Below, piece after piece: positions 45,263 through 54,712 of a stretch of DNA of 64,000 nucleotides. Within the stretch, counting starts at the first letter, position 1. Every line of letters begins with the position of its first letter. The notes below the pieces were generated by a model. That model ran no database searches and had not been told where the DNA came from. It saw only the letters and a program-made list of their open reading frames with translations. Position numbers and translations under genes: made by a program. Source of the DNA: Deinococcus humi (GTDB taxonomy: Bacteria > Deinococcota > Deinococci > Deinococcales > Deinococcaceae); contig NZ_JACHFL010000022.1 in NCBI RefSeq assembly GCF_014201875.1, positions 1 to 64,000 on the forward strand, read 5' to 3'.

Positions 45263-47080
45263 ATGCCCGTCGAATTCATCCTCGATGATCAGGCTGCCCG
45301 TTACGGGCGGTTTGCGGCTGACCCTACGCCCGAGCAACTGGCCCCCTACTTCTTTCTGGATGAGGCCGATCTCACCTTGATCGCCGAGCGCCGCCGCAAT
45401 CACAATAAACTCGGTTTCGCCGTCCAGCTCTGCACCCTGCGGTATCTGGGAACCTTTCTGCCCAACCCCATTCAGGTGCCACAGGTGGCTGTCCGGCATG
45501 TCGCTGGTCAACTGGGCCTACCAGCAGACGTGTTCATGCCCTACGCCCTGCGCGAGGAAACCCGCTACACCCACCGCCACAGCATCATTCGGTCTCTGGA
45601 GTATCAGGAATTTGACGGGGTTCAGGCCTTCCGGCTGATCCGCCGGATCTACGCCCACCTCGCAGTGAGTGCCATCGGCCCCATCGTCCTGTTCGATTTC
45701 GCCACGGCCCATCTGATTGCCCAGAAGGTGGTGCTGCCCGGTGTCAGTGCGCTGGCACGGCTGAGTGCGGAGCAGCGGCAGAGCCTGGAACGGTTGCTGG
45801 TGCTGCCGGAGGGCAAGTGGCAGACCCCACTCGAAGTCCTGCGCACGCCCTCTTCACGGGTGGGGGCGCTTTCTCTGACCTAGGCGCTGCACCGGGTAGT
45901 GCAGATTCGCGCCCCGGGCATTGGAGACCTTGACCTCTCCGACGTTCCCGAAGCCAGACAGGCCGTGCTGGTGCGCCACGCCCAGAAGGTGCGGGCGCAA
46001 CTGATCGAGCGCTTGGGCGAGGAACGTCGTCTGGCCACCCTGCTGGTCTTCTTGCAACATCTGGAACGCACCGCCACCGACGACGCACTGGACATCTTTC
46101 ACGGTTTGATGGCGAGTTTTGCCCTGCGGGGCGAGGCAAAACGCAAACGGGAAAGCCTGCGTTCCCTGAAGGATCTGGACCAGGCGGCCTTGCTGCTGAG
46201 GGACGCCGTGCAGGTGCTGAACTCAGAAGGGCAGGACGCTCGCCAGCAGGTCATTGCGCAGGTGGGTAAGGCGGCCATGCGCGAGGCCGTGCGCGTGGTG
46301 GATGAACTTGCCAGACCTGCTGGGGAGGCCCTGCCTAAGGCGCTGAGCGACTCCTATACTACCATCCGGCGCTTTCAATGGCTGCTGTTACAGACCATCA
46401 CCTTTACCGGAACACCTTCCGCGAAACCGCTGCTGGATGCGCTGGCATTTCTAACAAGGATGGAGCAGCCGGGGCGTGGCACGCCCGGCTGGGGCGACGC
46501 TCCCCGGAGCGTCGTGCCTAAAAGCTGGGAGCGGCAGGTGTTTCCGCCCAAAGGCGAGTTCAACCATGAGGCGTACACCCTGTGCGTGCTGAAAAGCCTG
46601 ATGCAGCCTTTTCAGCGCCGGGAAGTCTTCGTGGTTCGCAGCGCGCAGTACGGCGATCCACGGGCCGAACTGCTGCAAGGCGAAGCGTGGCTGGACGCCC
46701 GCGTGGACGTGTGCCGCGTCCTGGAACGCGAGCTTGATCCGGCCTCAGAGCTGTCCCGGCTCAGCCTTGAACTGGACCACGCTTACCACGAGGTGGGCCG
46801 CCATCTGGACACCAACGACGCCCTGTGGCTGACCCAGGAAGCGGGACAGACCCGTGTGCATCTGGCTGCCCCGGACGCCCTAGCTGAGCCGCCCAGCCTG
46901 AAAGTGCGGCGGGCCAAGACTTCGGCCCGCCTGCCGGTGGTTGATCTGGCGGAGCTGCTGATGGAAGTCCACGCGTTCACGGGTCTGGCGGATGCCTTCA
47001 TCCAGAGGAATAACGAATCCGTGCTGGTACGACTTCAAAATCGGTCTGTGCACAGCGCATGGCCCAGCGGCGCAGGCTAA
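45263..47080 (+). pseudogene. Tn3-family transposase, interrupted and 3'-truncated
   Basis: From ATG 45263 the product has the DUF4158 N-terminal region of Tn3 transposases (LTLIAERRRNHNKLGFAVQL, then CTLRYLGTFL and RYTHRHSIIRSLEYQEF). A TAG at 45881-45883 splits the frame, which then continues in the same phase (LSDVPEARQAVLVRHAQKV ... ERRLATLLVFLQHLERTA) to about 47012. After VDLAELLMEVHAFTGLADAF the family match is lost, and the catalytic DDE half (about 380 residues) is missing. A GGGGTC-starting sequence at 45217 could be the terminal repeat. Confidence 0.85.
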
Positions 47081-47314
47081 CGTTGTTCAGCGTGCCTTCA
47101 CGCTTCGAGCTCCCGTCAGGGGTCACCTGGTGTCTCTAGCGCAAATGAGCTCCCACCAGCAGATCATTCGGGTCGTACGGATTGTCCATTCATGCGCGCC
47201 CAGAGCCTGGGTTGTGAGGTCTTGGAAAGCCAATGGCCTTTAATCTCTACTAACACCTTGCACCGGGTGCACTTGCTGGAATGGACGCTCCCTTCCAATC
47301 GAGGTCCCTCTGCC

Positions 47315-48370
47315 ATGAACCCGCCACCCGCCCGGACCACCGCCCAGCCCGGGCAGACCCCGCCGTTGTCGTTCGATCCCGCCCGCCTGCTGCTCTGGAT
47401 TCCACCGCTCGCCGCTGCCATTGGATTGGCCATTCTAACGGCCCTACGCCTGGCCGCCCCGCCGTACGTGGGCCTTCTGAGCTTCATCATCGCCTACAGC
47501 AGCCTGGCCCTGTTCGGCCCACGCTTCTCCAGAGCTATCCTGCTGAACAGCGCCGCGCCGATCTACGCGGTCCTCCTGCTGCTGGCCTGGGTCACGGCGC
47601 TGTACCTGCTGCCGGGCCATCCGGCCACCCCAATGGTCCGCTTGGCCGTCCTGCTGCACCTCACCACCGTGTACGTCTTTCTGTTCGTACAGTTATCCCC
47701 TTCAAGCGCGGCACGCTGGGCGTGGGGCACCCTGGCGCTCCTGATCCTCACGGCACTGCCCCACGCCTGGCGAACGCTGGGGCAGACCGGCGTCTTCGAC
47801 AGCCTGACGCTGCCGGTGACCCTGCTGTTCTCCCATGGCGCGCTGATCACGGTCCTCCATTTGTTCAGTACCTTCCGAGACCAGGTGACCCACGCCGATG
47901 GACGGGCGCAGGCCCTGCATGACCTGGCCCACCGTGACCCGCTGACCGGGCTGCTCAACCGCCGCGCCCTGGCGCGTGATCTGGAAGCGGCCACGGCCGC
48001 TTCAGGAGCCGAGGGCCAGCTGGCGGTGATCGACGTGGACGGCCTCAAAGAGGTCAATGACCGCCTGGGGCACGCGGCGGGCGATGACCTGCTGCGCCGA
48101 TTCGCTGAGGGCTTTACGGAGCAGGCAGGGGCTTTCGGGCAGGTGTACCGCATCAGCGGGGATGAATTCGCGCTGCTGTTGCCGGACGACGGGCCGGCAG
48201 GGGCGGTTATCGTCGACCGGGTGACCCAGGCCGTGCGGGCGTACTACCCGGGAGCGGCGGCCAGCGTGGGCGCGACCCGCAGGCGAGCCGGGGAGACGGC
48301 GGACGCGTGGCTGTCGCGCGCCGATGACGCGATGTACCGGCACAAGCGCCGGGGTGGGCCGGGACGGTAA
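47315..48370 (+). CDS. Membrane-bound GGDEF diguanylate cyclase
   Basis: The 351-residue protein has about six membrane helices (residues 25-175) and a GGDEF domain starting at LAHRDPLTGLLNRRAL. The signature is SGDEF, which is commonly active, and the substrate residues (VIDVDGLKEVNDRLGHAAGDD) are intact. No RxxD I-site precedes the signature, so product inhibition is not expected, unlike the 31.5-kb enzyme. ATG 47315 gives the normal length; a longer frame to 47192 has no signal. Confidence 0.85.
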   Translation: MNPPPARTTAQPGQTPPLSFDPARLLLWIPPLAAAIGLAILTALRLAAPPYVGLLSFIIAYSSLALFGPRFSRAILLNSAAPIYAVLLLLAWVTALYLLPGHPATPMVRLAVLLHLTTVYVFLFVQLSPSSAARWAWGTLALLILTALPHAWRTLGQTGVFDSLTLPVTLLFSHGALITVLHLFSTFRDQVTHADGRAQALHDLAHRDPLTGLLNRRALARDLEAATAASGAEGQLAVIDVDGLKEVNDRLGHAAGDDLLRRFAEGFTEQAGAFGQVYRISGDEFALLLPDDGPAGAVIVDRVTQAVRAYYPGAAASVGATRRRAGETADAWLSRADDAMYRHKRRGGPGR

Positions 48371-48461
48371 GGACAACATTCCACCGGTCCTGCACCGCTT
48401 CAGGACGGGCAGGAGCCTGAAACTGCAGATGACGGCAGACCCACACGGCTGAGGAGAAGGG

Positions 48462-48623
48462 ATGAAGCATCCCGACGGGACACCGATAACGCCTGAAGAG
48501 TGGACGGGAGAGCGGCTCTGGCGTTGGGAGCGGTTGCACAAGCAACAACGCTCCTGCCACCCCGTGTCTCAGCAGTTCCTACCGCTGTTCAATCGGTACG
48601 TCGAGGGGAACTGGGCAATCTGA
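48462..48623 (+). CDS. Small soluble protein, 53 residues
   Basis: This short frame begins 6 bases after AGGAG (48452-48456) and encodes [20 protein letters not shown], then [10 protein letters not shown] and a tail ending [10 protein letters not shown]. Trp- and Arg-rich composition and a good ribosome site support translation. It lies 91 bases after the GGDEF gene and could be co-transcribed. No family is recognised. Confidence 0.55.
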   Translation: MKHPDGTPITPEEWTGERLWRWERLHKQQRSCHPVSQQFLPLFNRYVEGNWAI

Positions 48624-48968
48624 CCGGATTAGTCGAGCCGATGGAACGGTACAGCGAACGCTGTGTGTCTCAAAGGTTGAACAATCCTGAAGTGCTCGAG
48701 GTGCCTGCCACGCCATCAGTCACTGGGGCAGAGTCTGAGTGAGCACACGGCAGTCAGACCTCGGGATTGAAGGGCGGGTAAGCTGAATGCCGGGTCCAGC
48801 TCGTGGTGCCCAAGAGGACCCCTCCGTTCGGTGTGCGGCCCTGGATCGGCGGCAGGAGTGCCGTGATCCGCTTTAGTGCCTCCTTCCAGGTCCCATCCCC
48901 CGTTGGATGAAGTTTCTCTACATCCATCAATCATGGGGAGGTGCGGCCAGTCCCCGTAGACTCCGCCG
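48624..48968. other. Intergenic region, 345 bases
   Basis: No ORF with a ribosome site, RNA gene or clear terminator was found. It should hold the promoter of the HD-GYP gene. Confidence 0.35.
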
Positions 48969-49928
48969 ATGACGCACCTGTCCCCGATGGCGTTGGGGCC
49001 GGCACCCGAATACCGGCGGCTCGTCGAAGAGATGCCTATCCTGCTCTGGACGGCCGACGCCACCGGCCGCTGGACCCATGTCAACGGGCGCTGGACCGAG
49101 TACACCGGCCTGATCGGCGAGGCCCAGGGTTTCGGCTTTGAAGCCGCCCTGCATCCTGAAGACGTGGCCCCCACCGTGAAGGTCTGGACCGCGGCCATTC
49201 ACAGCGGACAGCCGTATGACATCGAATACCGGCTGCGCAACACGCACGGGCAGCACCGCTGGTTTGTCGTACGCGGTCGCAAGGTGGCCACTCCAGGCGC
49301 TGACGACGTCACCTGGGTGGGCAGTTGCACCGACATCGACGCACAAAAACAGGCCGAGACGGCGGCCCTCCTGGCGCAGCGCTCTGCGGTGCGCGCGCTG
49401 GGGCTGGCACTGGAAGTGCGGGATGGGGAGACCGGGGGACACACGGACCGGGTGGTGGCCCAGGCCCTGGCCTTGGGGCGAGCCTTGGGACTGAATGCCA
49501 CGGACCTGACCGCGCTCGAACTGGGGGCGACGCTGCATGATGTAGGCAAGATCGGGGTCCCGGACCGCGTACTGCGCAAACCAGGCGTACTGGACGTGGA
49601 CGAGCGGGCCTTGATTCACGCTCACCCCACAGAGGGGGTGCGCTTTGCGGCGGCCCTGGGCTTTCTGCCACCGGCGGCGCTGGGAGTGATCCGCCACCAC
49701 CACGAGCGTTGGGACGGACACGGCTATCCGGACGAGCTGGCCTGGGACCAGATTCCCTTGCTGGCGCGCATCTTCGCGGTGGTGGACGTGTATGACGCGC
49801 TGATCAGCGACCGGCCGTACAAGGCGGCTTGGACGCCTGGGCAGGCCCAGGCGGAGATCGCACGGCAGGCAGGCCTTCAGTTCGATCCACAAGTGGTGCA
49901 CGCTTTTCTAGAGTTGACCGCGTCCTGA
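48969..49928 (+). CDS. PAS-HD-GYP c-di-GMP phosphodiesterase
   Basis: A PAS domain (about 12-130; LLWTADATGRWTHVNGRW, ending WVGSCTDIDAQK) is followed by an HD-GYP domain (about 140-318). The metal ligands are visible in GGHTDRVVAQA, LHDVGKIGVPD, the histidine of IHAHPTEGV and HHHERWDGHGYP, the last containing the GYP signature. It should hydrolyse c-di-GMP to pGpG or GMP. It is soluble and opposes the GGDEF enzyme encoded 600 bases upstream. Confidence 0.9.
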   Translation: MTHLSPMALGPAPEYRRLVEEMPILLWTADATGRWTHVNGRWTEYTGLIGEAQGFGFEAALHPEDVAPTVKVWTAAIHSGQPYDIEYRLRNTHGQHRWFVVRGRKVATPGADDVTWVGSCTDIDAQKQAETAALLAQRSAVRALGLALEVRDGETGGHTDRVVAQALALGRALGLNATDLTALELGATLHDVGKIGVPDRVLRKPGVLDVDERALIHAHPTEGVRFAAALGFLPPAALGVIRHHHERWDGHGYPDELAWDQIPLLARIFAVVDVYDALISDRPYKAAWTPGQAQAEIARQAGLQFDPQVVHAFLELTAS

Positions 49929-50467
49929 GGTGACCTTTGCCGCTCTCTTCAGGGCGCCGTTCTCCAGCGTGCTTGCGAAGGCAGGCAAAGGCCGGCCGTA
50001 CGGTCATCATCTGCCTTGAACAACAGGCTGGTGCGTCCAAAATGACCGTTCGACGAAGCGCTGTTGCCGCGTGACTTCTGGAAGCGTGTCGTGACACCGA
50101 AGTTCACAAAAAACTGACTGAGGTTGTTGGTCTATCGGCATTATTTTTCCCTCATTTTCCATCGTTCCAGACACCCGAGAGGCGATCAATCCCTCCACAG
50201 CAGTTCCGGGACAACCGACCCACTGTACGTCCCATTTCCTGCAACGGTCGCTGGCAACGGTGTTCTGAACGGCATCCAGGACGCAATTTTCCTCGTCGTC
50301 GTTCTTGGACTGTAGTTCTTGATACCTCATTCAGGGAGACGCCCTAACCAGTGATGAATTTGTCACATTGCACCCGATACAACTAAACCCGGCCTCAAGC
50401 CGCCCGGCAGTTGCCTGCTCAGCTTCTCGTCTGAGACCCCACTTTTCGCCTCTCGCAAGGAGTTGCT
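49929..50467. other. Intergenic region, 539 bases, upstream of the GTPase cassette
   Basis: The segment about 50,100-50,390 is AT-richer than the surroundings and holds TTGTCA (50360-50365) with AT-rich sequence downstream, a possible promoter without a well-spaced -10. No ORF or RNA structure is convincing. Confidence 0.35.
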
Positions 50468-51214
50468 ATGGCCCTGTTCGGCGACCTCAAACATCAAACG
50501 CTCGCCGATCTGGCAAAAGTCATCCACATTCACACCGGCACGTTGTTATTTCATTCCGCCTACCAGGGCAAGACCGTCGAACTGGTGTTGAACCGGGGGC
50601 ACCTGCACGCGATGTACCTGGACGGCTTTCCCATTCAAGACCTGACCCAGGCGCGGGCTATCCTGCACCAGCTTCATGTTCAGGGCCACGGGGCGTTCGA
50701 ATTGCACCGTCAAACCCTGCTCGTGGGCGATGTCCGTCTCTACGATCAGCCCTTTGCCGACCTGGTGTACGACATCGTCGAATCCACGCTCCCCGGCATG
50801 CCTGGGCCCGTGGTTCCCGCCGATCAGCTGCCGCATCCCGACACACGGTTCACCCTCACGCCGCAGTCCCCACCCGTGCCCGCCTCGCTTGTGCAGCTCT
50901 GGGCCAGGGTTCAACCCCACCTGGCTCAGGGCAGCAGCGCCGCTGAACTCGCGCCGCGCTTGGACCTGTCCCCGCACGACATGCAGACGGCGCTGTACCG
51001 ACTCCGGGCCCTGGACCTGATCACGCCGCAACGGGCGGCGGTTTCACGCCCAGCATCCGTTGCCCACCATGCGCCCATGCCGCAGGGCCCGGGAGGCTCC
51101 ACCGTGGACGACATCACGCCCGTCACCCTCCCTCCCACCTCCCCAGCACCCCGGCTGCTGGTGCAGCGCCTGCTGGGGGCGCTGCGCCGCTTCACCCAAG
51201 GCGGCGCCGCATGA
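50468..51214 (+). CDS. DUF4388 protein with C-terminal winged helix
   Basis: Residues about 1-105 form the DUF4388 module (MALFGDLKHQTLADLAKVIH, then TGTLLFHSAYQGKTVELVL and GHLHAMYLDGFPI). Residues about 140-190 resemble a winged helix (LWARVQPHLAQGSSAAELAP, then DMQTALYRLRALDLI), and a basic Pro-rich tail follows. In actinobacterial conservons the analogous HTH partner is DUF742. It begins the GTPase-roadblock cassette; its stop overlaps the GTPase ATG by 4 bases. It may link the switch to DNA or to a kinase. Confidence 0.8.
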   Translation: MALFGDLKHQTLADLAKVIHIHTGTLLFHSAYQGKTVELVLNRGHLHAMYLDGFPIQDLTQARAILHQLHVQGHGAFELHRQTLLVGDVRLYDQPFADLVYDIVESTLPGMPGPVVPADQLPHPDTRFTLTPQSPPVPASLVQLWARVQPHLAQGSSAAELAPRLDLSPHDMQTALYRLRALDLITPQRAAVSRPASVAHHAPMPQGPGGSTVDDITPVTLPPTSPAPRLLVQRLLGALRRFTQGGAA

Positions 51215-51738
51215 CCGCCTTTGGGCCGCCCCTCAAGCTGGTGATCTCCGGGCCAGTCGGGGCCGGCAAGACCACCTTCGTCCAAACTATTTCCGAAACT
51301 CCTGTTGTCGCCACCGAGGCGGAGGCCAGCGAAGACATCGGCAAGCAATACACCACCGTCGCCTTCGACTTCGGCACCTTGCGCCTGGACGGCCAGGACG
51401 TACACCTGTACGGCACACCGGGCCAGGACCGCTTCAACTTCATGTGGGAAGTGCTGTGTGAGGGCGCCCTGGGCCTGGTGCTCCTGGTGGCCGGAAACCG
51501 CCCACAGGATTTCACCCACGCCCGCAACATGCTCGACTTCATTACCAGCCGCATCCCCGTGCCGTTCCTGGTCGGCGTGACCCGGCAGGACCAGGCCGCA
51601 GTGTGGCAGCCAGAAGATGTGGCCCTGTATTTCGGCCTGCCCGAACGGCAGGTGGTGGGTCTGAACGCCACCCACCCGGACGAGGTGCGTCAGACGCTCG
51701 CCACCCTGCTGGAACTGCAATTGGTGCCGCTTCACTGA
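51211..51738 (+). CDS. Ras-like small GTPase, conservon (CvnD)-like
   Basis: The 175-residue protein carries G1 GPVGAGKT (14-21), the G2 region with QYTTVAFDFG (46-55), G3 GTPGQDRF (68-75) and a G4-like VTRQD (123-127) in place of NKxD. DFG..L...LYGTPGQ(D/E)RF and FMWE are characteristic of the GTPases of Streptomyces conservons. The G4 Asp is kept, so guanine specificity is plausible. It is translationally coupled to the DUF4388 gene and followed by a roadblock gene, the usual GAP or regulator partner. Confidence 0.88.
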   Translation: MTAFGPPLKLVISGPVGAGKTTFVQTISETPVVATEAEASEDIGKQYTTVAFDFGTLRLDGQDVHLYGTPGQDRFNFMWEVLCEGALGLVLLVAGNRPQDFTHARNMLDFITSRIPVPFLVGVTRQDQAAVWQPEDVALYFGLPERQVVGLNATHPDEVRQTLATLLELQLVPLH

Positions 51739-51825
51739 AAATCCCATAGCTCACCCTTCGCCCCTTCTGAATTCGCCTCTTCTCTTGTGCCCGGAATCAC
51801 TCAAATCTTCCGGAAAGGAACCACC

Positions 51826-52203
51826 ATGACGGCTACCATGAGCAAGCAAGACCAGCTGACCTCCACCCTCACCACCCTGCGCGGCGCGCTACCCGAACTG
51901 CGTGGCGCGCTGGTGGCCACCGTCGACGGCCTGCCCATCGCACAGGACATGGGCGGCGGCGCGGACGCCAACCGCGTGGCGGCGATGGCCGCCACCGCCC
52001 TGGGACTGGGCAAGCGCATCAATGAAACCCTGGGATCGGGCCAGCTCACCGACATGAGCGTGGGCGGCACCGATGGCCAGGTGTACATCTACGCCGCCGG
52101 GAAGAAAGGCGTGCTGGCCGTTGTCGCGCCGGCCGGCGTCAACCTGGGCCTCCTGCACATGGAAGCCCGGGATGCGGCCCAGAGCGTCTCTATCATCCTG
52201 TAA
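51826..52203 (+). CDS. Roadblock/LC7-family GTPase regulator
   Basis: ATG 51826 follows AAAGGA by about 7 bases and gives a 125-residue product; a GTG start at 51787 is less likely. Residues about 10-120 match the roadblock fold: LTTLRGALPELRGALVATVD, a GLPIAQ strand, ANRVAAMAATALGLGKRI and a VYIYAAGKKGVLAVVAPAG strand pair. Such proteins bind Ras-like GTPases (for example MglB with MglA) and control their nucleotide state. It lies 87 bases after the GTPase gene and should be its partner. Confidence 0.88.
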   Translation: MTATMSKQDQLTSTLTTLRGALPELRGALVATVDGLPIAQDMGGGADANRVAAMAATALGLGKRINETLGSGQLTDMSVGGTDGQVYIYAAGKKGVLAVVAPAGVNLGLLHMEARDAAQSVSIIL

Positions 52204-52350
52204 GGCCAACACTCATCAGTTTGTTCGCAGACCCAACGTCATTCGCGTGGCAGCGAACACCAGCAACACCCATCGTCCGGAGGCCCCATGGCCACACTGT
52301 CCACTTCACTCGCGGGGCTGCTCAGCACCCTGTACCCAAGGAGAATTCCC

Positions 52351-52830
52351 ATGACTGCCACCCTCACCCCGTCTCTGCGCCCGCACCTGGGCGACTACAG
52401 CTCCATCGTCTGCTTCAAGGCCGTGATCGTCGGCGTCGAGGATACCCTCGGCCCGGACGGCGCCGCCGTGGTTTTCATCCGCGCCGGCAAGGTCCGGGGC
52501 CGTGACCTCGCCACTGAACTGGGCGTGGCTGGCAGCAACGTGCCCATCGAACAACTCGCTGGGCTGCTGAACGCGGCCATCGGCAGGGACGGCACCTGTC
52601 TCGCCGGTGTGACCAGATCCTACCGTGAAGGCCAGAACGTCGTCATCGAGACCCAGGACACCGTGTGCTCGGCGGGCGAAGCCATGGGCAGTGACCGCAA
52701 GTGCACCTTCACGCTGGGCGCGGTGTGGGGCGCACTGGAGGCCATCACGGGCGAGCTGTACCTGGGGGAGCATACCGACAGCGTGCTGCGCGGCGGGACG
52801 TGCGACAAGTTCGTCTTTAGCCCGCTCTAA
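52351..52830 (+). CDS. V4R-like domain protein ending the GTPase cassette
   Basis: ATG 52351 (AAGGAG upstream) gives 159 residues; an in-frame ATG 52288 also has GGAGG upstream and would add 21. The C-terminal 70 residues follow the V4R/4-vinyl reductase pattern (EAMGSDRKCTFTLGAVWGAL, then EAITGELYLGEHTD and GGTCDKFVFSP), in which Cys-rich turns may bind metal or a small hydrophobic ligand. The N-terminal half has no match. A strong terminator follows at 52841, so this closes the four-gene cassette. Confidence 0.65.
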   Translation: MTATLTPSLRPHLGDYSSIVCFKAVIVGVEDTLGPDGAAVVFIRAGKVRGRDLATELGVAGSNVPIEQLAGLLNAAIGRDGTCLAGVTRSYREGQNVVIETQDTVCSAGEAMGSDRKCTFTLGAVWGALEAITGELYLGEHTDSVLRGGTCDKFVFSPL

Positions 52831-52840
52831 GCGGCTTTCG

Positions 52841-52876
52841 GGGCACCTTCACCAGGAGTGGTGAAGGTGCCCTTTT
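52841..52876 (+). terminator. Intrinsic terminator of the GTPase/roadblock cassette
   Basis: Perfect 13-bp arms (GGGCACCTTCACC at 52841-52853 and its complement at 52860-52872) with a 6-base loop are followed by TTTT. Confidence 0.9.
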
Positions 52877-53146
52877 CAGTCTTGTTAAGACATTTGACTC
52901 CGAGCGCTTACGGATGCTGCTGCACGCTCACAACAAGGACCTGTCTCCGCGCCAGGCTGACCTGACGGAGGGGCTCGCTGTCCTGTTCAAACGGGGGTGA
53001 TGCGTTCACCCTCTGTTGCAGATCTATCCTGTGGCGGAGAACGTAGATGCTGCGTCCACACCTCAGGTTTTGCATGGTGGAGAATCCCCATCTCTTCCGC
53101 TTCCTGAGCATCGATGCCTACGCCAACGCCTCCAAGCCCTGGGCCT

Positions 53147-54295
53147 TCAGACGAAATGCCGCCTGTTTTCAGCCATCATTTCGATGAACACTTGCGCCAG
53201 GTCCGGATCGAAGTGCTGTCCCGCCTGAGTCCTGATCTCAGCTAAAGCGGTCTCTGTGCTCCAGGCCGTCTTGTAGGGCCGCTCGCTCGTGAGCGCGTCA
53301 TACACGTCACACAGCGCGAAAATCCGTCCCTCCAGACTGATGGCGTCCCCCATCTTTCCCGCCGGGTAGCCCTGACCATTCCAGCGCTCATGGTGATCAG
53401 CCACCACATTTAGTGCCGCTGTCGGAAGAAAACCTAACGCTGTGGCAAAGCGAACGCCTGCCTCCACATGCGAGCGCATCACCGCCCACTCGGCCTCGCT
53501 CAGCTTGTCAGGCTTGAGCAACACCGCGTCCGGGATGGCGATCTTGCCAATGTCGTGCAAGTACGCGCCCCAACGCAGCGCCTGGAGTCGTGCCGGATCC
53601 CACGACAACGCCGCCCCCATCCGCAGGGCCAGCGTGGTCACCCGGTCCGTGTGGCCCTGCGTTTCGCCGTCGCGTGCTTCCAAGGCCAGACCCAACGCCC
53701 GCAGGGCCGCTTCACGCGCCTGGATCGTCTGCTCATCGGCCGCCAGGCGGCCCGCCAGACCCGCAATGGTGCCGGACACCATGCTAAACAGCGCGGCTTC
53801 CTCGGCCTGCCAGCGGTGCGGTGCCAGGGTATGCATCAGAAACGCGCCCAGCAGGCGGCCCTCGGCGTCGCAGACCGGGCAGGCGGCCAGACTGGCCACC
53901 CCCAGTTCAGGAAACCCCGCCGTCTGAGGGGACGCGCTGGTGTCATCGAAGAACAGGGGTTGGGTACTGACTTCCAGCGCACGCATGAGAGGCGTGTCGC
54001 TGGGCAGGCCATGAATGGCAATGTGCTGCATGCCCGGGGTCTGCGGCATCTCGCCCCATGCAGCGCGCACCTGATAGGTCAGGGCCTGCGCACCGCCCAC
54101 CTGGAAGTAGGCCGAGCCCACAGCGGCAGTATGGGTCACCAGGTGTTCCAGGGTGGGGGTCACGCCGCTGGCCAGGTCTGGGGCTGAGACGGCCAGCCGG
54201 GTCAAGGTCAGGACCGACTGGGCTGCCGTGGTGCGCGCATCGTCACCCGCAATCAGGTCTGAGACACGTGGCTTGAGGACTGAAGACGACTCCAT
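53147..54295 (-). CDS. GAF-HD-GYP c-di-GMP phosphodiesterase
   Basis: ATG 54295 gives 382 residues; a longer frame to 54373 lacks support. A GAF domain spans about residues 20-185 (TLEHLVTHTAAVGSAYFQVG, then ELGVASLAACPVCDAEGRLL). The HD-GYP domain (about 195-375) shows QGHTDRVTTLALR, LHDIGKIAIPD, HVEAGVRF and HHERWNGQGYP, so the dimetal site and GYP loop are intact. No membrane segment. It closely resembles the broken HD-GYP gene at 57.7-58.4 kb in its catalytic part. Confidence 0.9.
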   Translation of the reverse strand: MESSSVLKPRVSDLIAGDDARTTAAQSVLTLTRLAVSAPDLASGVTPTLEHLVTHTAAVGSAYFQVGGAQALTYQVRAAWGEMPQTPGMQHIAIHGLPSDTPLMRALEVSTQPLFFDDTSASPQTAGFPELGVASLAACPVCDAEGRLLGAFLMHTLAPHRWQAEEAALFSMVSGTIAGLAGRLAADEQTIQAREAALRALGLALEARDGETQGHTDRVTTLALRMGAALSWDPARLQALRWGAYLHDIGKIAIPDAVLLKPDKLSEAEWAVMRSHVEAGVRFATALGFLPTAALNVVADHHERWNGQGYPAGKMGDAISLEGRIFALCDVYDALTSERPYKTAWSTETALAEIRTQAGQHFDPDLAQVFIEMMAENRRHFV

Positions 54296-54712
54296 AACAG
54301 CACAATAGTTGGCCCCACTGACAAGACCGTCACAGGGCAGCCGAAGCGAGGGAGCAGCCAGCCGAACCAGCACAAGGAAAGTACACGCTGCGGTTTGGGA
54401 CAGCCAGAAGTCGTCCCAAACCGTTCACACCAGGTCAAAGTGCTGGGCGGTGTATCACTGGCCGCTCTGGAAAACCGGAGCCCAAACAACACCAGAGGGA
54501 TGGGAGTTAGCGCCTGAGGACAGAACAGAGGCGTGGCATGACTTAAAGTATGCCACACAAAAAATCAGCTTTCCGGCTCACTTTCGTGCCCGACGCAGGC
54601 TGTGGAGGCTGCCAGATGCCCCTGTTCTGCGGTCAACGACACTGGGACCGGCAAAAGAACCAGGTCCTCTCTGAAGTGCGAGCCGAAAGTGGGCTTGACA
54701 TCCTGTGCACGC
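54296..54712. other. Intergenic region, 417 bases
   Basis: A 65-codon plus-strand frame (54550-54747) has several cysteines but no ribosome site, and runs into the adjacent MITE, so it is not called. No remains of the lost C-terminus of the CheB-CheR protein could be recognised in the minus-strand frames here. Confidence 0.35.
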
